The notes under the pieces are model-generated. The model saw only the letters and a program-made list of their open reading frames with translations, was not told where the DNA came from and made no database searches. 57,467 nucleotides of DNA from Bryobacteraceae bacterium (lineage in GTDB: Bacteria > Acidobacteriota > Terriglobia > Bryobacterales > Bryobacteraceae). Below, piece by piece: positions 1-9,348 of this stretch; the stretch's first letter is position 1; every line of letters begins with the position of its first letter. The position numbers and the translations under genes are program-made. Location: NCBI GenBank assembly GCA_030039005.1, contig JASHQT010000024.1, positions 1 through 57,467 of the forward strand. Reading direction: 5' to 3'.

Positions 1-6
1 CCGTTC

Positions 7-810
7 ATGGTCCATCAACTCAAGCCGAATGTCTACTGGGTGGAAGGCGGCGGAGGAAATAGCGGCGTCATCATCGGCGACAAGGGCGTCATCGTCGTGG
101 ATGCGAAGACGACGCCCGAAGGCGGAAAAGAACTGCTGGAGGACATCGCCAAAATCACACCCAAACCGGTGACTGCCGTGATCCTCACCCACAGCGATGG
201 CGACCACGTGAACGGCCTCGCTTCGTTTCCCGCGGGCATCACGATTATCGCGCACGAGAACAACAAGAAAGAGCAGGAGGAGGCTCTCGCCAAAGGCGGA
301 CGCGGCGCTCCGCCCGCCGATCATCTGCCCACCCAGGTAGTGGCCAAGAACAAAGAGAACCTCAAGATCGACGGCGTAAAATTTGAGTTGCTGCACTGGG
401 CGCCCGCGCATACCAGCGGCGATCTCATCATCTACTTGCCCACCGAGAAAATCGTTTTTACCGGCGACATCATCGCCACGCAGCGTCCCGATCCGCTGAT
501 CCATCTGGAGAAAAACGGTTCGTCGGAGGGCTGGATCACCACCACCAAGGGAATCGTCGCGCTGGATGCGGACACCTTCGTGCCCGGTCACGGCGATGTG
601 CAGAATAAATCCGACATCGAGACGCGGCTGAAGAACACGGAAGCCAAGCGGGCCAAGATCAAGGAGCTGGTTGCGCAGGGCAAGTCTTTGGATGAGATTC
701 GCGCCGCGGTCGGCGATCCGCCGCCTCCGGCGCCAGGTGGTCGCGGTCCGGTGTTCGCTAGCTTCACCGAAACGGTGTACAAAGAGCTCACGGCGAATAA
801 GGGCGCTTAA
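7..810 (+). CDS. MBL-fold metallo-hydrolase, possibly 5'-partial
   Basis: Metallo-beta-lactamase-fold hydrolase of unknown substrate, 267 residues from the first visible ATG. The metal motif near residue 60 reads THSDGDHVNG, so the usual HxHxDH is HxDxDH here. The later ligands are visible: a His in APAHTSGDL, an Asp in VFTGDI and the terminal His in FVPGHGDV. A short C-terminal helical tail follows (residues 210-267). The frame is open to the left edge (codons before the ATG read Pro-Phe), so a signal peptide or further N-terminal residues may lie outside the window. It ends 17 bases from the convergent GMC oxidoreductase gene. The fold is certain; hydrolase type (lactonase, glyoxalase II-like or other) is not resolvable. 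Confidence 0.85.
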   Translation: MVHQLKPNVYWVEGGGGNSGVIIGDKGVIVVDAKTTPEGGKELLEDIAKITPKPVTAVILTHSDGDHVNGLASFPAGITIIAHENNKKEQEEALAKGGRGAPPADHLPTQVVAKNKENLKIDGVKFELLHWAPAHTSGDLIIYLPTEKIVFTGDIIATQRPDPLIHLEKNGSSEGWITTTKGIVALDADTFVPGHGDVQNKSDIETRLKNTEAKRAKIKELVAQGKSLDEIRAAVGDPPPPAPGGRGPVFASFTETVYKELTANKGA

Positions 811-827
811 AGCCTGCCGCAACGGCG

Positions 828-2528
828 CTAACCCGCGATCGACTTCCAATTGCGCACCAGGTGCTCGGCCGTGCGCCATGCCAGCGCCTGAATGGTGAGC
901 GTCGGATTGCGCGCACTGCTGGTTGGGATCACCGATCCGCCGAGCACGCCGAGATTCGGCGCTTCGTGCGAAAAACCCCAGCGGTCCACGACGTTGGTCT
1001 CTGGATTGTCGCCCATGCGCGTCCCACCGAATGCGTGCGTGCTCAGCGCGGGTCCGTTGTTGGGAAACGTGACCACCTCGATGGCTCCGGCCGACCGGAA
1101 CCATTCTTCCATCTTCTTTTCGCCGAACGCGCCGGCGCGCGCCTCATTCACCTTGGGACCGCTGGTGACACGGCACACCGGATCGCCCAGCGGGTCGCGT
1201 ACTTCCGGATCGAGATCGAGCCACGTGTTCTCGTACGGAAAGCTTGTGGTTTGCAGATAAGCCGCTACCCAGCGGCCCGCGTTCTCGCGCACGAAAGCCT
1301 TCCACTTCGAGCCCCAACCGGGCGCGCGTCCGAAGGTAGTCATCGCCGCCGCGCCGATGGGATGCTTTTCCGTGCTGACGTGCAGCCCCGTGCCGCCGAT
1401 GAACCCGAGCCCGGAATGATCGAAATGATCGTCGCCCCAATCGTCGATCTCCACGCTCTGCGCCATCGCGCCGTACCAGATGTTCAGATCGAACGGGAAC
1501 AGGCTCATGACATTAGTCCCCGACCAATGTCCGAAATAATGCTTTCCGACCTGGCCGTGATTGTTCGATAAACCTTTCGGAAAGGCCGTGGATTTCGAAA
1601 GCAGCAGCAGGCGTGAATTCTCGTATGTGTACGAGGCCAGCAAAACCACCTTCGCCGGCTGGAAGTATTGCTTTCCATCCCGAACGTACTCCACGCCGCT
1701 CACTCGCCCATTGGCGTCCGCTGCGATGCGCGTCACTTGCGACCGGTCCGCAATCGCGAGGTTTCTCGTCTTCAGCGCGGCCGGTATGGTGGTCACCGCC
1801 GTCGAATTCTTCGCGCTGATGTGGCATCCGCCGCGATCGCAGTAGCCGTGCAGCGCGCAGCCTGGCCGTCCGCCATACGGCTCCGAATTGATCGCCGCCG
1901 GGCCGCGAAACGGATGCCAGCCGAGCTTCTTCGCTCCGGCCATCATCAAATCCGTGAACGCGGTGTCGCGCAGCGGCGGCATCGGATATTCGCGCTGGCG
2001 CGGCCCTTCGAAAATGTTTCCGCGCGCGTCGAGCTTTCCCTGAATGTTGCCCGCTTTGCCCGAGACACCGATTTCTCGTTCGATGCGGTCGTAATATTGC
2101 TCGAGTTCGTCGTAGGTGAGCGGCCAGTCTTCGAGGGTCGTCCCCGCCGGAATCGCGCTCGCGCCATAGCGCCGCGTGACCTCCGAGCGCACGCGAAAAT
2201 CCCAGGGATGATAACGCCAGCTTTGCGCCCAATAGTGGATCGACGTCCCACCGATGGCGTTCATCATCGGATGCACGGCTGCTTGTTGCGCGCGCACCTG
2301 GTCGCTCGTACGAAACGTCGGGATCTCGCGCTTTGCTTTGGGTACCGAAGTCACCAAGGCGCGGACATTGTTATGGATCTCGTCGGGCTTGAAGCTGCGG
2401 GGGTTCATCCACGTGCCCGCTTCGACGCCAGCCACTTTCAGCCCCGCCTGAGCCAGCGGCAGCACCGCGACACCGCCGGCCGCGCCCAGCCCGATCACGG
2501 CCACATCCACGGGTTTCAATCGGATCAT
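828..2528 (-). CDS. GMC-family FAD-dependent oxidoreductase
   Basis: Flavoprotein of the glucose-methanol-choline family, 566 residues, resembling the large subunit of membrane-bound gluconate/sorbitol-type dehydrogenases. The N-terminal Rossmann motif GLGAAGG (residues 13-19) binds FAD. The C-terminal GMC domain carries THAFGGTRMG with the probable catalytic His498 and SARNPTLT with Asn541, the usual His/Asn pair. CALHGYCDRGGCH (about residue 235) is the Cys-rich segment common in this subgroup. Its ATG overlaps the stop of the upstream small gene by four bases (ATGA), so the two are translationally coupled. No signal peptide is visible, so export, if any, would depend on a partner. Substrate unknown; an alcohol or sugar is the family expectation. 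Confidence 0.9.
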   Translation of the reverse strand: MIRLKPVDVAVIGLGAAGGVAVLPLAQAGLKVAGVEAGTWMNPRSFKPDEIHNNVRALVTSVPKAKREIPTFRTSDQVRAQQAAVHPMMNAIGGTSIHYWAQSWRYHPWDFRVRSEVTRRYGASAIPAGTTLEDWPLTYDELEQYYDRIEREIGVSGKAGNIQGKLDARGNIFEGPRQREYPMPPLRDTAFTDLMMAGAKKLGWHPFRGPAAINSEPYGGRPGCALHGYCDRGGCHISAKNSTAVTTIPAALKTRNLAIADRSQVTRIAADANGRVSGVEYVRDGKQYFQPAKVVLLASYTYENSRLLLLSKSTAFPKGLSNNHGQVGKHYFGHWSGTNVMSLFPFDLNIWYGAMAQSVEIDDWGDDHFDHSGLGFIGGTGLHVSTEKHPIGAAAMTTFGRAPGWGSKWKAFVRENAGRWVAAYLQTTSFPYENTWLDLDPEVRDPLGDPVCRVTSGPKVNEARAGAFGEKKMEEWFRSAGAIEVVTFPNNGPALSTHAFGGTRMGDNPETNVVDRWGFSHEAPNLGVLGGSVIPTSSARNPTLTIQALAWRTAEHLVRNWKSIAG

Positions 2529-2998
2529 TTTTTCTGATTCGCCTCTTGCTCCGCCAGCCGCTTGGCGATGCGTTCGTCCAATAGGCGGAAAAACTTCTGG
2601 ATGCCGGCGAATGTGGTCGCCGGGTCGTTGTTGTAGTTCATCAGGCGATGATGGTAGCTCTTGGCATTCGGCGCAATGTCGTCAATCACGAACCGCGCCT
2701 CTTGCATCGCGGCGCCCCGGTGCTTGAAGTCGCCGGTGATTTCGTTGGTGGCCTCTTCGAGCGCACAGTACAGGCTGAAAGTCTTGGCGCCGGCGGGACA
2801 GACGCGTGTGTCCGCGCGGTTCCATTTCGCGGACGAATCCAGGATTTCGCGTGCGCGCTGTACGATGCGCAGGTCCGCTTTGGTCACGGCAGGCCTCGCC
2901 TCCGAATCGTCCGAGTCCGAAGGTTTTGCTTGGGGCTTTGCTTGTGCAACTGTGCTGAGCAGAGCTGCCACGATCCAGAGCCGGAGGTTGAGCTTCAT
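2525..2998 (-). CDS. small exported protein coupled to GMC oxidoreductase
   Basis: A 157-residue protein that starts with a clear Sec signal peptide (MKLNLRLWIVAALLSTVAQA), which is why the ATG at 2998 was chosen over upstream in-frame starts. The mature part is helical and charged, with two cysteines (VCPAGAK and LYCALEE) that could form a disulfide, and a conserved-looking segment ATNEITGDFKHRGAAMQEARFVI. Its stop overlaps the start of the GMC gene. By position it could be the small (chaperone or Tat-hitchhiker) subunit that gluconate-dehydrogenase-type enzymes require, but it lacks a twin-arginine motif and I do not recognise the family. Function is inferred from coupling only. Confidence 0.75.
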   Translation of the reverse strand: MKLNLRLWIVAALLSTVAQAKPQAKPSDSDDSEARPAVTKADLRIVQRAREILDSSAKWNRADTRVCPAGAKTFSLYCALEEATNEITGDFKHRGAAMQEARFVIDDIAPNAKSYHHRLMNYNNDPATTFAGIQKFFRLLDERIAKRLAEQEANQKK

Positions 2999-3030
2999 CG
3001 TCACCCGCCACAACACATTATTGCGCGGCA

Positions 3031-6000
3031 TTATTGTTTGGCGGGGCTCACGAACAATAGCGCGCTGTTCTGGCTTTGCACCCCATTGACCGACGCCGTC
3101 ACCGAGACCGACCCGGTGGGTGTATTGTCCGGCAGTTGGATCGTGATCTGATACAGGCCGGCGCTGCCCGCGGAAAGAATAGAGCTGATTAGTTTCGCCG
3201 TCACTCCGCCGACGGTCACTTGCGGCAGGGTGACCGTCGCAGGCGCACCCGTCACCGTGGTGCCCGCCGGAACCGGCGGGTTGGTCGTGCCGAATCCCGT
3301 TCCCCACAGCGCGATGGTCTGCCCGGGCTGGGCGGCCACGGTTCCCGGCACCGCCGCTGGATCCCCGAGCGGCGTGTAGTCCGGCAACAGCGAAGCGACG
3401 GCATAGCTGGTGCCCAGATACAAGAACAGCGCGGGCGCTACGGCTTGGAGCTGCGCGGTCGCGGGCGCGCTCACCGTGCCGTTGTTGTCCACTACGACAT
3501 TCACGGGACCGATCGTGCTATCCGATGGCGCCTGCACATTGATTTGCACGGGACTGATGTAATACACAAACGCGGGTTTGCCATCGATGGTCACGCTCAC
3601 GCCGTCGAGCGACGTCGGCAGATTGCCATTCACGATTTGAGCATCCGTCCAGGTCTGGCCCGGAAATGTATTGGCCAGGTTCGAGCCTTTGATGGTCACC
3701 CACGATCCGGCTTCGATGCCGGGCTCGTTGCTGGCGTTGTTATATACGCTGCTGATTACCGGTGGTCCCGGCATTTCGATCTTGGTGACGAACGCTTCGC
3801 CAAAGCCGGTCGGCGCCAGCAGCGGCTGCGAACGCGGGAAATTGGGAGACCAAGTTTGTCCCGCGAAAATCACGTTGCCCATCGAGTCGAGCGCTGCCCC
3901 CAACGCGCCATCGTCCTGCGCACCTCCGAAATAGGTGGAAAAGTTGAGCGCGCTGCCATCCGGTGCAATCGTCGCGACCCATGCGTCGGCCATTCCGGCG
4001 TTCGCCGGCTGCACAGCCTGCACCGTCGGAAAGTCGGCCGAGCGCGTCCCGCCTGCTACCGTCGCATTCCCCGCGGCATCGACTGCAATGGCTGAGATCC
4101 ACGTCTGGTCCTGAAAGTCGTTCGGCTCGGCTTCGAACAGTGGAAACGGACCCATGGATGCGTGCCCGCGCAGATACGTGGAGAACACGGCGCTCGATCC
4201 ATCCGCGCTGAGCTTGGTGACGAATCCACTCGTCGCCACCTGGCCGGTCGTGGCGTCGAGTGTGCCGCCCGCGCCGGCCGGATTGAGCGCGGTAATCGAC
4301 GGCCCGCCGGCCTCCATTGTGAACGGCGGAATGAACGAGCCCGTCGCGGTCCACGTCTGCGCATGATCGTGCGAAACGTAGTTGCTGCCGCCCGGGACCG
4401 CCGTGTAAAGCGTGCCGCTCGGATCCAGTGCCGCGACTGAGGAATTCACGTACCCTCCCGGCGGGGGGCTGATCTGGGTCCACGTCGTACCGCCATCGGA
4501 GCTGCGATCGCCGAGACCGTCGTAGACCGTCGAAGGACTCGTCGAGCCGTCCACTAACAGGGGCGAATACGGATACACCGCCGTGATCGGGGTCCAACTC
4601 TTGCCCCCGTCAGCGCTGGAATAAATGTAGGGCGGCTGGTAGCTGATGCAGCCGATGAGGCAGGGCATCGTCTCGGAGCTGGCGAACACGTGCCCGCTCA
4701 CGCGCGGGTCGAGCGCCAGGGCTTGCACGGTCCCGGGAAAGCTCACCGCATTCCAGGTCATTCCCCCGTCTGTGGTCTTGCGAATCGAACCATTGAACTC
4801 CCAAACGATATTGGGGTTCTGCGCGTCCACTGCAAGCTGCGTGCCGATCGGCGCCGACGAATCCACCAGCGTCCACTGGGCTCCGCCGTTCACGGTTTTG
4901 TAAACGGACGTGACGGACGGCGAGTTGCTGACCGGCGCGGTGGCCGCGTAGAGCGTCGCAGTGTTCACCGGATCGATCGCTAACGCTTCCACGTCAGTTC
5001 CCGCAATGCCTGTAGACGCGCTGGTCCATGTCGCGCCGCCATCCAGGCTCTGGAACACGCCCCGGTCGGCGGTTGCTTCATAGAGCGTGCTCGGAGTGCT
5101 CGGATCCACCACCATCGCCTGTGGAAGCGCGAACGGCAGATTGTCCAGCGGCATCCACGTGGCTCCTCCATTCGCGCTCATCCATAAGGGCCGTGCGCCC
5201 GGGGTGCTCTGCAGGGGTTTCACCAACGGAAAATCCACCGAGGTCGTGATCCCCGCCACGTACGCCTCGCCCGCGCCGTCTACGGCGACTGCCGTTCCGT
5301 TGGCCCAGGTGCTTCCGCCCAGGTCTGCTTCGTACACTTCGGCCGATCCATCTGCGGAAAGCTTGAAAACCATGGCCTGCTGGCTTCCCATCGCGCCTAG
5401 CCGCAGCGTTGCACTGGACGCGCCGAGCGTCGAGCCGGCGACATATACGTTGGTAGCGGAATCGAGCGTGATCGCAGCCGCTTCGTCATCGGGATGAAAG
5501 TAGGTGTACGACGACGCGCCGGCAGAATTCAGCTTGACCACGAAAATGCCAAACTGATCCGGCCAGGATGGCTGATTTAGAAACCCCATCGCCTGGTTCA
5601 CGTTGATGGCGACGTACGCGTTCCCCTGCGGATCAGTCGCGATACCCACTCCGCCGTCATCCTGCGGACCACCGAGATAGGTGGAATAGTAAAGCTGGCT
5701 GCCGTCGTTGCTGAGCTTGGCGACGAACGCGTCGAAATCGTCGGAGGCGCCGTTGTCCAGCGCGCTTTGGATGGGATTCACCAGCGGGAAGTTGGCCGAT
5801 CTTGTATAACCGGTCACCCAAACGTTGCCCGCGCTATCGAGCGCGATGCCTGTGGCCCAATCGTCCAGGAGGCCGCCCAGGTACGTCGCCCAGATCAATT
5901 TGCCGTCCGGGTCGAGCTTGGCGATGAACGCGTCGCAGGTGCCGCCGAAGGTGGTTTGCGCCGCTCCCGGCGTGACCGGAAAATCGGGCGAATAGGTCAG

Positions 6001-6219
6001 ACCGGCGACGTACGTGTTGCCCTGCGCATCCGACGCAACGGACGTAGCGTAATCCTGGCCGCTGCCGCCGACAACGGCCGAGAAAACCGGTCCCGCCTGG
6101 GCCGCCGATGCCACCAGCAACGCTAATAGGACCGCGCGAACCGCGGTGATCCATATGGCCACATCCCTCGTGTCCGGCAGCGCCAGCCAGCGGGAATCTG
6201 CTCTACGGAAAGCCAGCAT
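3031..6219 (-). CDS. secreted SBBP/Asp-box repeat protein with TIGR03437 C-terminus
   Basis: Large secreted protein, 1062 residues from the ATG at 6219, which has a GGGAG ribosome site seven bases upstream. An uncleaved-looking N-terminus precedes a hydrophobic signal segment (about residues 22-42, ending ASAAQAG). Residues about 44-345 are SBBP-type beta-propeller repeats (GGSGQD, DAQGNTYVAG, TYLGG). Residues about 345-630 are Asp-box/BNR repeats (SLDGGATWT, SADGGKSWT, SSDGGTTWT), as in sialidase or sortilin-like propellers. SBBP repeats resume to about 800, and residues 820-1062 form the TIGR03437 domain with two Ig-like halves (ISSVYNNAS, TIALWGTGFG). Such proteins are surface or extracellular and abundant in Solibacter; their ligand is unknown. 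Longer in-frame starts would run into the divergent SPFH gene and lack a ribosome site. Confidence 0.9.
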   Translation of the reverse strand: MLAFRRADSRWLALPDTRDVAIWITAVRAVLLALLVASAAQAGPVFSAVVGGSGQDYATSVASDAQGNTYVAGLTYSPDFPVTPGAAQTTFGGTCDAFIAKLDPDGKLIWATYLGGLLDDWATGIALDSAGNVWVTGYTRSANFPLVNPIQSALDNGASDDFDAFVAKLSNDGSQLYYSTYLGGPQDDGGVGIATDPQGNAYVAINVNQAMGFLNQPSWPDQFGIFVVKLNSAGASSYTYFHPDDEAAAITLDSATNVYVAGSTLGASSATLRLGAMGSQQAMVFKLSADGSAEVYEADLGGSTWANGTAVAVDGAGEAYVAGITTSVDFPLVKPLQSTPGARPLWMSANGGATWMPLDNLPFALPQAMVVDPSTPSTLYEATADRGVFQSLDGGATWTSASTGIAGTDVEALAIDPVNTATLYAATAPVSNSPSVTSVYKTVNGGAQWTLVDSSAPIGTQLAVDAQNPNIVWEFNGSIRKTTDGGMTWNAVSFPGTVQALALDPRVSGHVFASSETMPCLIGCISYQPPYIYSSADGGKSWTPITAVYPYSPLLVDGSTSPSTVYDGLGDRSSDGGTTWTQISPPPGGYVNSSVAALDPSGTLYTAVPGGSNYVSHDHAQTWTATGSFIPPFTMEAGGPSITALNPAGAGGTLDATTGQVATSGFVTKLSADGSSAVFSTYLRGHASMGPFPLFEAEPNDFQDQTWISAIAVDAAGNATVAGGTRSADFPTVQAVQPANAGMADAWVATIAPDGSALNFSTYFGGAQDDGALGAALDSMGNVIFAGQTWSPNFPRSQPLLAPTGFGEAFVTKIEMPGPPVISSVYNNASNEPGIEAGSWVTIKGSNLANTFPGQTWTDAQIVNGNLPTSLDGVSVTIDGKPAFVYYISPVQINVQAPSDSTIGPVNVVVDNNGTVSAPATAQLQAVAPALFLYLGTSYAVASLLPDYTPLGDPAAVPGTVAAQPGQTIALWGTGFGTTNPPVPAGTTVTGAPATVTLPQVTVGGVTAKLISSILSAGSAGLYQITIQLPDNTPTGSVSVTASVNGVQSQNSALLFVSPAKQ

Positions 6220-6319
6220 TTTTCGGCTCCCAATCTTAGGTTTGCCGCCAAAGGAGCAAATGAAGCGCCAGTGGTGTTCGCGGCCGGGTGTATAGTGAAT
6301 TGTTCCCCGGTCAACCGCC

Positions 6320-7114
6320 ATGCCCGACCTCACTGTTCTGATTCCCGTCCTGATCGTCGTGATATACGTGCTCTCGTCGATCAAAATTCTGGCCGAATAC
6401 GAACGCGGCGTGATTTTTCGGCTGGGCCGCGTGCTCGCGCAGCCCAAGGGCCCGGGCGTCATCCTGGTATTCGCGCCCATCGACCGCATGGTGCGCATGT
6501 CGCTGCGCATCGAGGCCATGCCGGTTCCGGCGCAGGACGTGGTCACGCGCGACAACGTCACGGTAAAGGTGGACGCGGTCGTCTACTTCCGCGTGGTGGA
6601 ACCCATCAAGGCGGTCCTCGAAGTCGCGAACTTTCTCTACGCCACGTCGCAAGTCGCGCAAACCACGCTGCGCAGCACGCTCGGTGAAGTGGAACTGGAT
6701 GAATTGCTCAGCCAGCGCGAGAAACTCAATCTGCGTTTGCAATCCGTTCTCGATACCCACACCGGACCCTGGGGCGTGAAAGTCACCGTAGTCGAAGTCA
6801 AGCAGGTGGACCTGCCCGAGCAAATGATCCGCGCCATCGGCCGCCAGGCCGAGGCCGAGCGCGAGCGGCGCGCCAAGATTATTCACGCCGATGGCGAATA
6901 TCTGGCGGCCGAGAAACTGAGTATGGCCGCCGAACAGATCCAGCGCCAACCCGTCGCCATCCAGCTTCGCTACCTGCAGACGCTGGTCGAAATCGGCTCG
7001 GAAAAGAACACGACGGTTGTTTTTCCGCTGCCCATCGATATATTCTCATCTTTAGGAAGAGCACTGGATCGCTTGGCTGGGAAGGAAGCGACGGGGGAGA
7101 AACAGGAAGGGTGA
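6320..7114 (+). CDS. SPFH/Band 7 stomatin-like protein (slipin)
   Basis: Membrane-anchored scaffold protein of the stomatin/prohibitin (SPFH) superfamily, 264 residues, normal for bacterial slipins. One N-terminal membrane segment (residues 4-20, [17 protein letters not shown]) is followed by the Band 7 domain (about 25-185; [53 protein letters not shown]) and a helical, Ala/Glu-rich oligomerisation tail. Family members organise membrane microdomains and interact with membrane proteases. It is the first gene of a plus-strand run with a SPOR protein and lnt, six bases before the next start, fitting an envelope role. No NfeD partner is present next to it. Confidence 0.92.
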   Translation: MPDLTVLIPVLIVVIYVLSSIKILAEYERGVIFRLGRVLAQPKGPGVILVFAPIDRMVRMSLRIEAMPVPAQDVVTRDNVTVKVDAVVYFRVVEPIKAVLEVANFLYATSQVAQTTLRSTLGEVELDELLSQREKLNLRLQSVLDTHTGPWGVKVTVVEVKQVDLPEQMIRAIGRQAEAERERRAKIIHADGEYLAAEKLSMAAEQIQRQPVAIQLRYLQTLVEIGSEKNTTVVFPLPIDIFSSLGRALDRLAGKEATGEKQEG

Positions 7115-7120
7115 GAGATT

Positions 7121-7795
7121 TTGCCCAAGAACGATGAGGGAGAGTTTGAGTTAGTCCTCGGCAACCGGCAACTGATCAGCGTTTTCGTGATCGTGGTCGT
7201 TTTGCTGGGGGTATTCTTCTCCATGGGCTACATCGTCGGCCGCAACTCGTCGCAGGGCGCCGTCGAAAGCGCCCGCAACGACCGTCCGAAGCCCGATACA
7301 GATTCCACCGACGGCTCGAGCGCCGCATCGAGTGCCGATGCCACGTCGCCCGATACGACGCCGGCCGATAAATCGTCCACTCCCGCTGCGGCGGATTCCG
7401 CTCCGGCACCGGCGCCGGAGGCCACCACACCCGCCCAGCCTGAGGCACCCGCTCCTGCTCCTGCCAAGCAAGCCGCGAAGGAAGCGAAACCCAAACCCTC
7501 GCCCGCGCCGCCGCCGGCTTCGCCAACCTCGAGCGCGCCCGTGCATGCCGCGGCAGCCGGAGAGCCGGCTGGAGGCGAGTATTGGCAGGTGGTGGCCACC
7601 GCGCGCCCGGATGCCGAAATTATCGCCGAGGCGCTCGGTAAGAAGGGATTCCAGGTTGTTCTCGCGCCCGCGCCCAACAAGGACGGCATCTTTCGGGTGT
7701 TGGTGGGCCCGCTCGCCAACGCCTCGACGCAAGCCTCCACGCGGACCAGTTTGGAATCGGCGGGTTTCAAGAATCCGATCCTGCGCAAATACTGA
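7121..7795 (+). CDS. SPOR-domain inner-membrane protein
   Basis: A 224-residue bitopic protein starting with TTG. A short cytoplasmic N-terminus is followed by a single membrane span (about residues 14-36, ISVFVIVVVLLGVFFSMGYI), a long Ala/Pro/Lys-rich periplasmic linker (about 45-145), and a C-terminal SPOR domain (about 150-224; YWQVVATARPDAEIIAEAL ... FRVLVGPL). SPOR domains bind denuded septal peptidoglycan, so the protein probably localises to division sites. It lies six bases after the SPFH gene and six before lnt, consistent with one transcript of envelope genes. The linker is compositionally biased, which makes the antisense frames look artificially open. Confidence 0.9.
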   Translation: MPKNDEGEFELVLGNRQLISVFVIVVVLLGVFFSMGYIVGRNSSQGAVESARNDRPKPDTDSTDGSSAASSADATSPDTTPADKSSTPAAADSAPAPAPEATTPAQPEAPAPAPAKQAAKEAKPKPSPAPPPASPTSSAPVHAAAAGEPAGGEYWQVVATARPDAEIIAEALGKKGFQVVLAPAPNKDGIFRVLVGPLANASTQASTRTSLESAGFKNPILRKY

Positions 7796-7800
7796 GGCCT

Positions 7801-9348
7801 TTGAATCAACATTGGCGGCCGGCGATCCTCAATTTCGGGCTGGCGTTGCTCTCCGCGATGCTGCTCGTCCTGCTGTACCCCAACTGGTTCTCGCCGGGGT
7901 TCGGATTGCCGTGGCTGGCTCCCATCGCACTGGTTCCGCTGCTGATCGCGCTGGCGCGCGAACCTCGCCCGCTGTGGCGTTTTGTGCTCGGTGAATTCGC
8001 CGGGATCATTTACTGGTTCGCGATTTGTTACTGGATCCAGTTCGTGCTTGAAGTCCACGGCGGCATGGGTTACTGGGGCAGCCGTGGAACATTTTTGCTC
8101 TTCTGTGTTCTGAAAGCCCTGCACCTGGCATTCTTCGCTCTCCTGGCCGCCGCTCTGCTTTCGACGCGCTGGGCTGTTCCGGCTATCGCCGCGCTATGGA
8201 CCGGCCTGGAGCGGACGCACGGGACCTTCGGCTTTGCCTGGCTGATGCTGGGCAACGCGGGCATCGGGATGCCGCTGCCGCTGCGCCTAGCGCCGTTCCT
8301 CGGTGTCTACGGACTGTCATTCCTGTTCGCCCTGATGTCGGCGGCAGTCGCGCTCCTGATCTTGCGCCGCGGCCGGAAAAACCTGTACTGGCTGGCGGCC
8401 GTCCCCGCGCTGCTGCTCCTGCCGGGCCTGCCGGTTCCGAAGCAACCCAATGAGACGGCGCTCGTAGTCCAGCCCAACGTTCCGCCCGAAGAAGAATGGA
8501 CCTCCGCGTCCTTCGGCGACGAGCGCGAGCACCTGATCATGGAATCGCTGGAACCCTCGCTGCACGGCGCCGACCAATTGGTGATCTGGCCTGAATGCCC
8601 CGCGCCGCTGTACTTCTATCGCGACCCGACGTTTCATCGGGAGGCCATGGAAGTCGCCCAGATGGATCGTGCATACTTTCTCTTCGGGACGGTCGCCGAA
8701 ACGCCCGACGGCGCGCCTCTAAACTCCGCCGTCCTGCTGCGCCCGGAGGGTACTGTAGTCGACCGCTACGACAAAATCAACCTGGTCCCGTTCGGCGAAT
8801 TCGTCCCGAAAGTCTTCGGCTTCGTCAACCGCATCACGCAGGAAGCAGGCGATTTCGCACCCGGCACGCGCATCGTCGTCTTTACGATGGACGGCCACAA
8901 GCTGGGCGTGTTCATCTGCTACGAGTCGGTTTTCCCGGAGGAAGTGCGCCAGTTCGTCAAAGGCGGCGCGAACCTGCTGGTCAACATCTCTAACGACGGC
9001 TATTTCGGCCACAGCGCCGCGCGCGAGCAGCATCTGGAAATCGCGCGCATGCGAGCGGTGGAAAACAGCCGCTGGCTCATCCGCTCCACCAACGACGGCA
9101 TCAGCGCGGTCATCGACCCCACCGGACACATCGACGAACGCCTGCCGCCATACCAGGAACTGGTCACGCCCATGCATTTCGCCTTTCGCAGCGGGACCAC
9201 CTTTTACACGCTGTACGGGGACTGGTTCGCCTGGGGCTGCCTGATCGCGGCCGGATTCGCGCTGGTCTGGTCGCAGCGCCCGCACTACGAGCGGCCGGCG
9301 AAAGCCGAGGTCACCCGTGCCGGATCACCAGCACGTCGCCATCCTTGA
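7801..9348 (+). CDS. lnt: apolipoprotein N-acyltransferase
   Basis: Integral inner-membrane enzyme that N-acylates the amino-terminal Cys of lipoproteins, the last step of lipoprotein maturation; 515 residues, the normal length. Several N-terminal membrane spans (residues about 10-210) precede a periplasmic nitrilase domain (about 220-470) and a last span near 480-500. The catalytic triad is visible: Glu265 in WPECPAP, Lys325 in RYDKINLVPFGEF and Cys373 in FICYESVF, matching E. coli Glu267/Lys335/Cys387. NGYFGHSAAREQH is the usual downstream loop region. TTG start, six bases after the SPOR gene. Its last 38 bases overlap the convergent ychF gene. Confidence 0.95.
   Translation: MNQHWRPAILNFGLALLSAMLLVLLYPNWFSPGFGLPWLAPIALVPLLIALAREPRPLWRFVLGEFAGIIYWFAICYWIQFVLEVHGGMGYWGSRGTFLLFCVLKALHLAFFALLAAALLSTRWAVPAIAALWTGLERTHGTFGFAWLMLGNAGIGMPLPLRLAPFLGVYGLSFLFALMSAAVALLILRRGRKNLYWLAAVPALLLLPGLPVPKQPNETALVVQPNVPPEEEWTSASFGDEREHLIMESLEPSLHGADQLVIWPECPAPLYFYRDPTFHREAMEVAQMDRAYFLFGTVAETPDGAPLNSAVLLRPEGTVVDRYDKINLVPFGEFVPKVFGFVNRITQEAGDFAPGTRIVVFTMDGHKLGVFICYESVFPEEVRQFVKGGANLLVNISNDGYFGHSAAREQHLEIARMRAVENSRWLIRSTNDGISAVIDPTGHIDERLPPYQELVTPMHFAFRSGTTFYTLYGDWFAWGCLIAAGFALVWSQRPHYERPAKAEVTRAGSPARRHP

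Noticed and set aside
1668..2537. 289-codon open frame antisense to the GMC oxidoreductase gene
   Set aside because: Arg/His-rich low-information translation fully inside a well-supported gene; typical shadow of high-G+C coding DNA.
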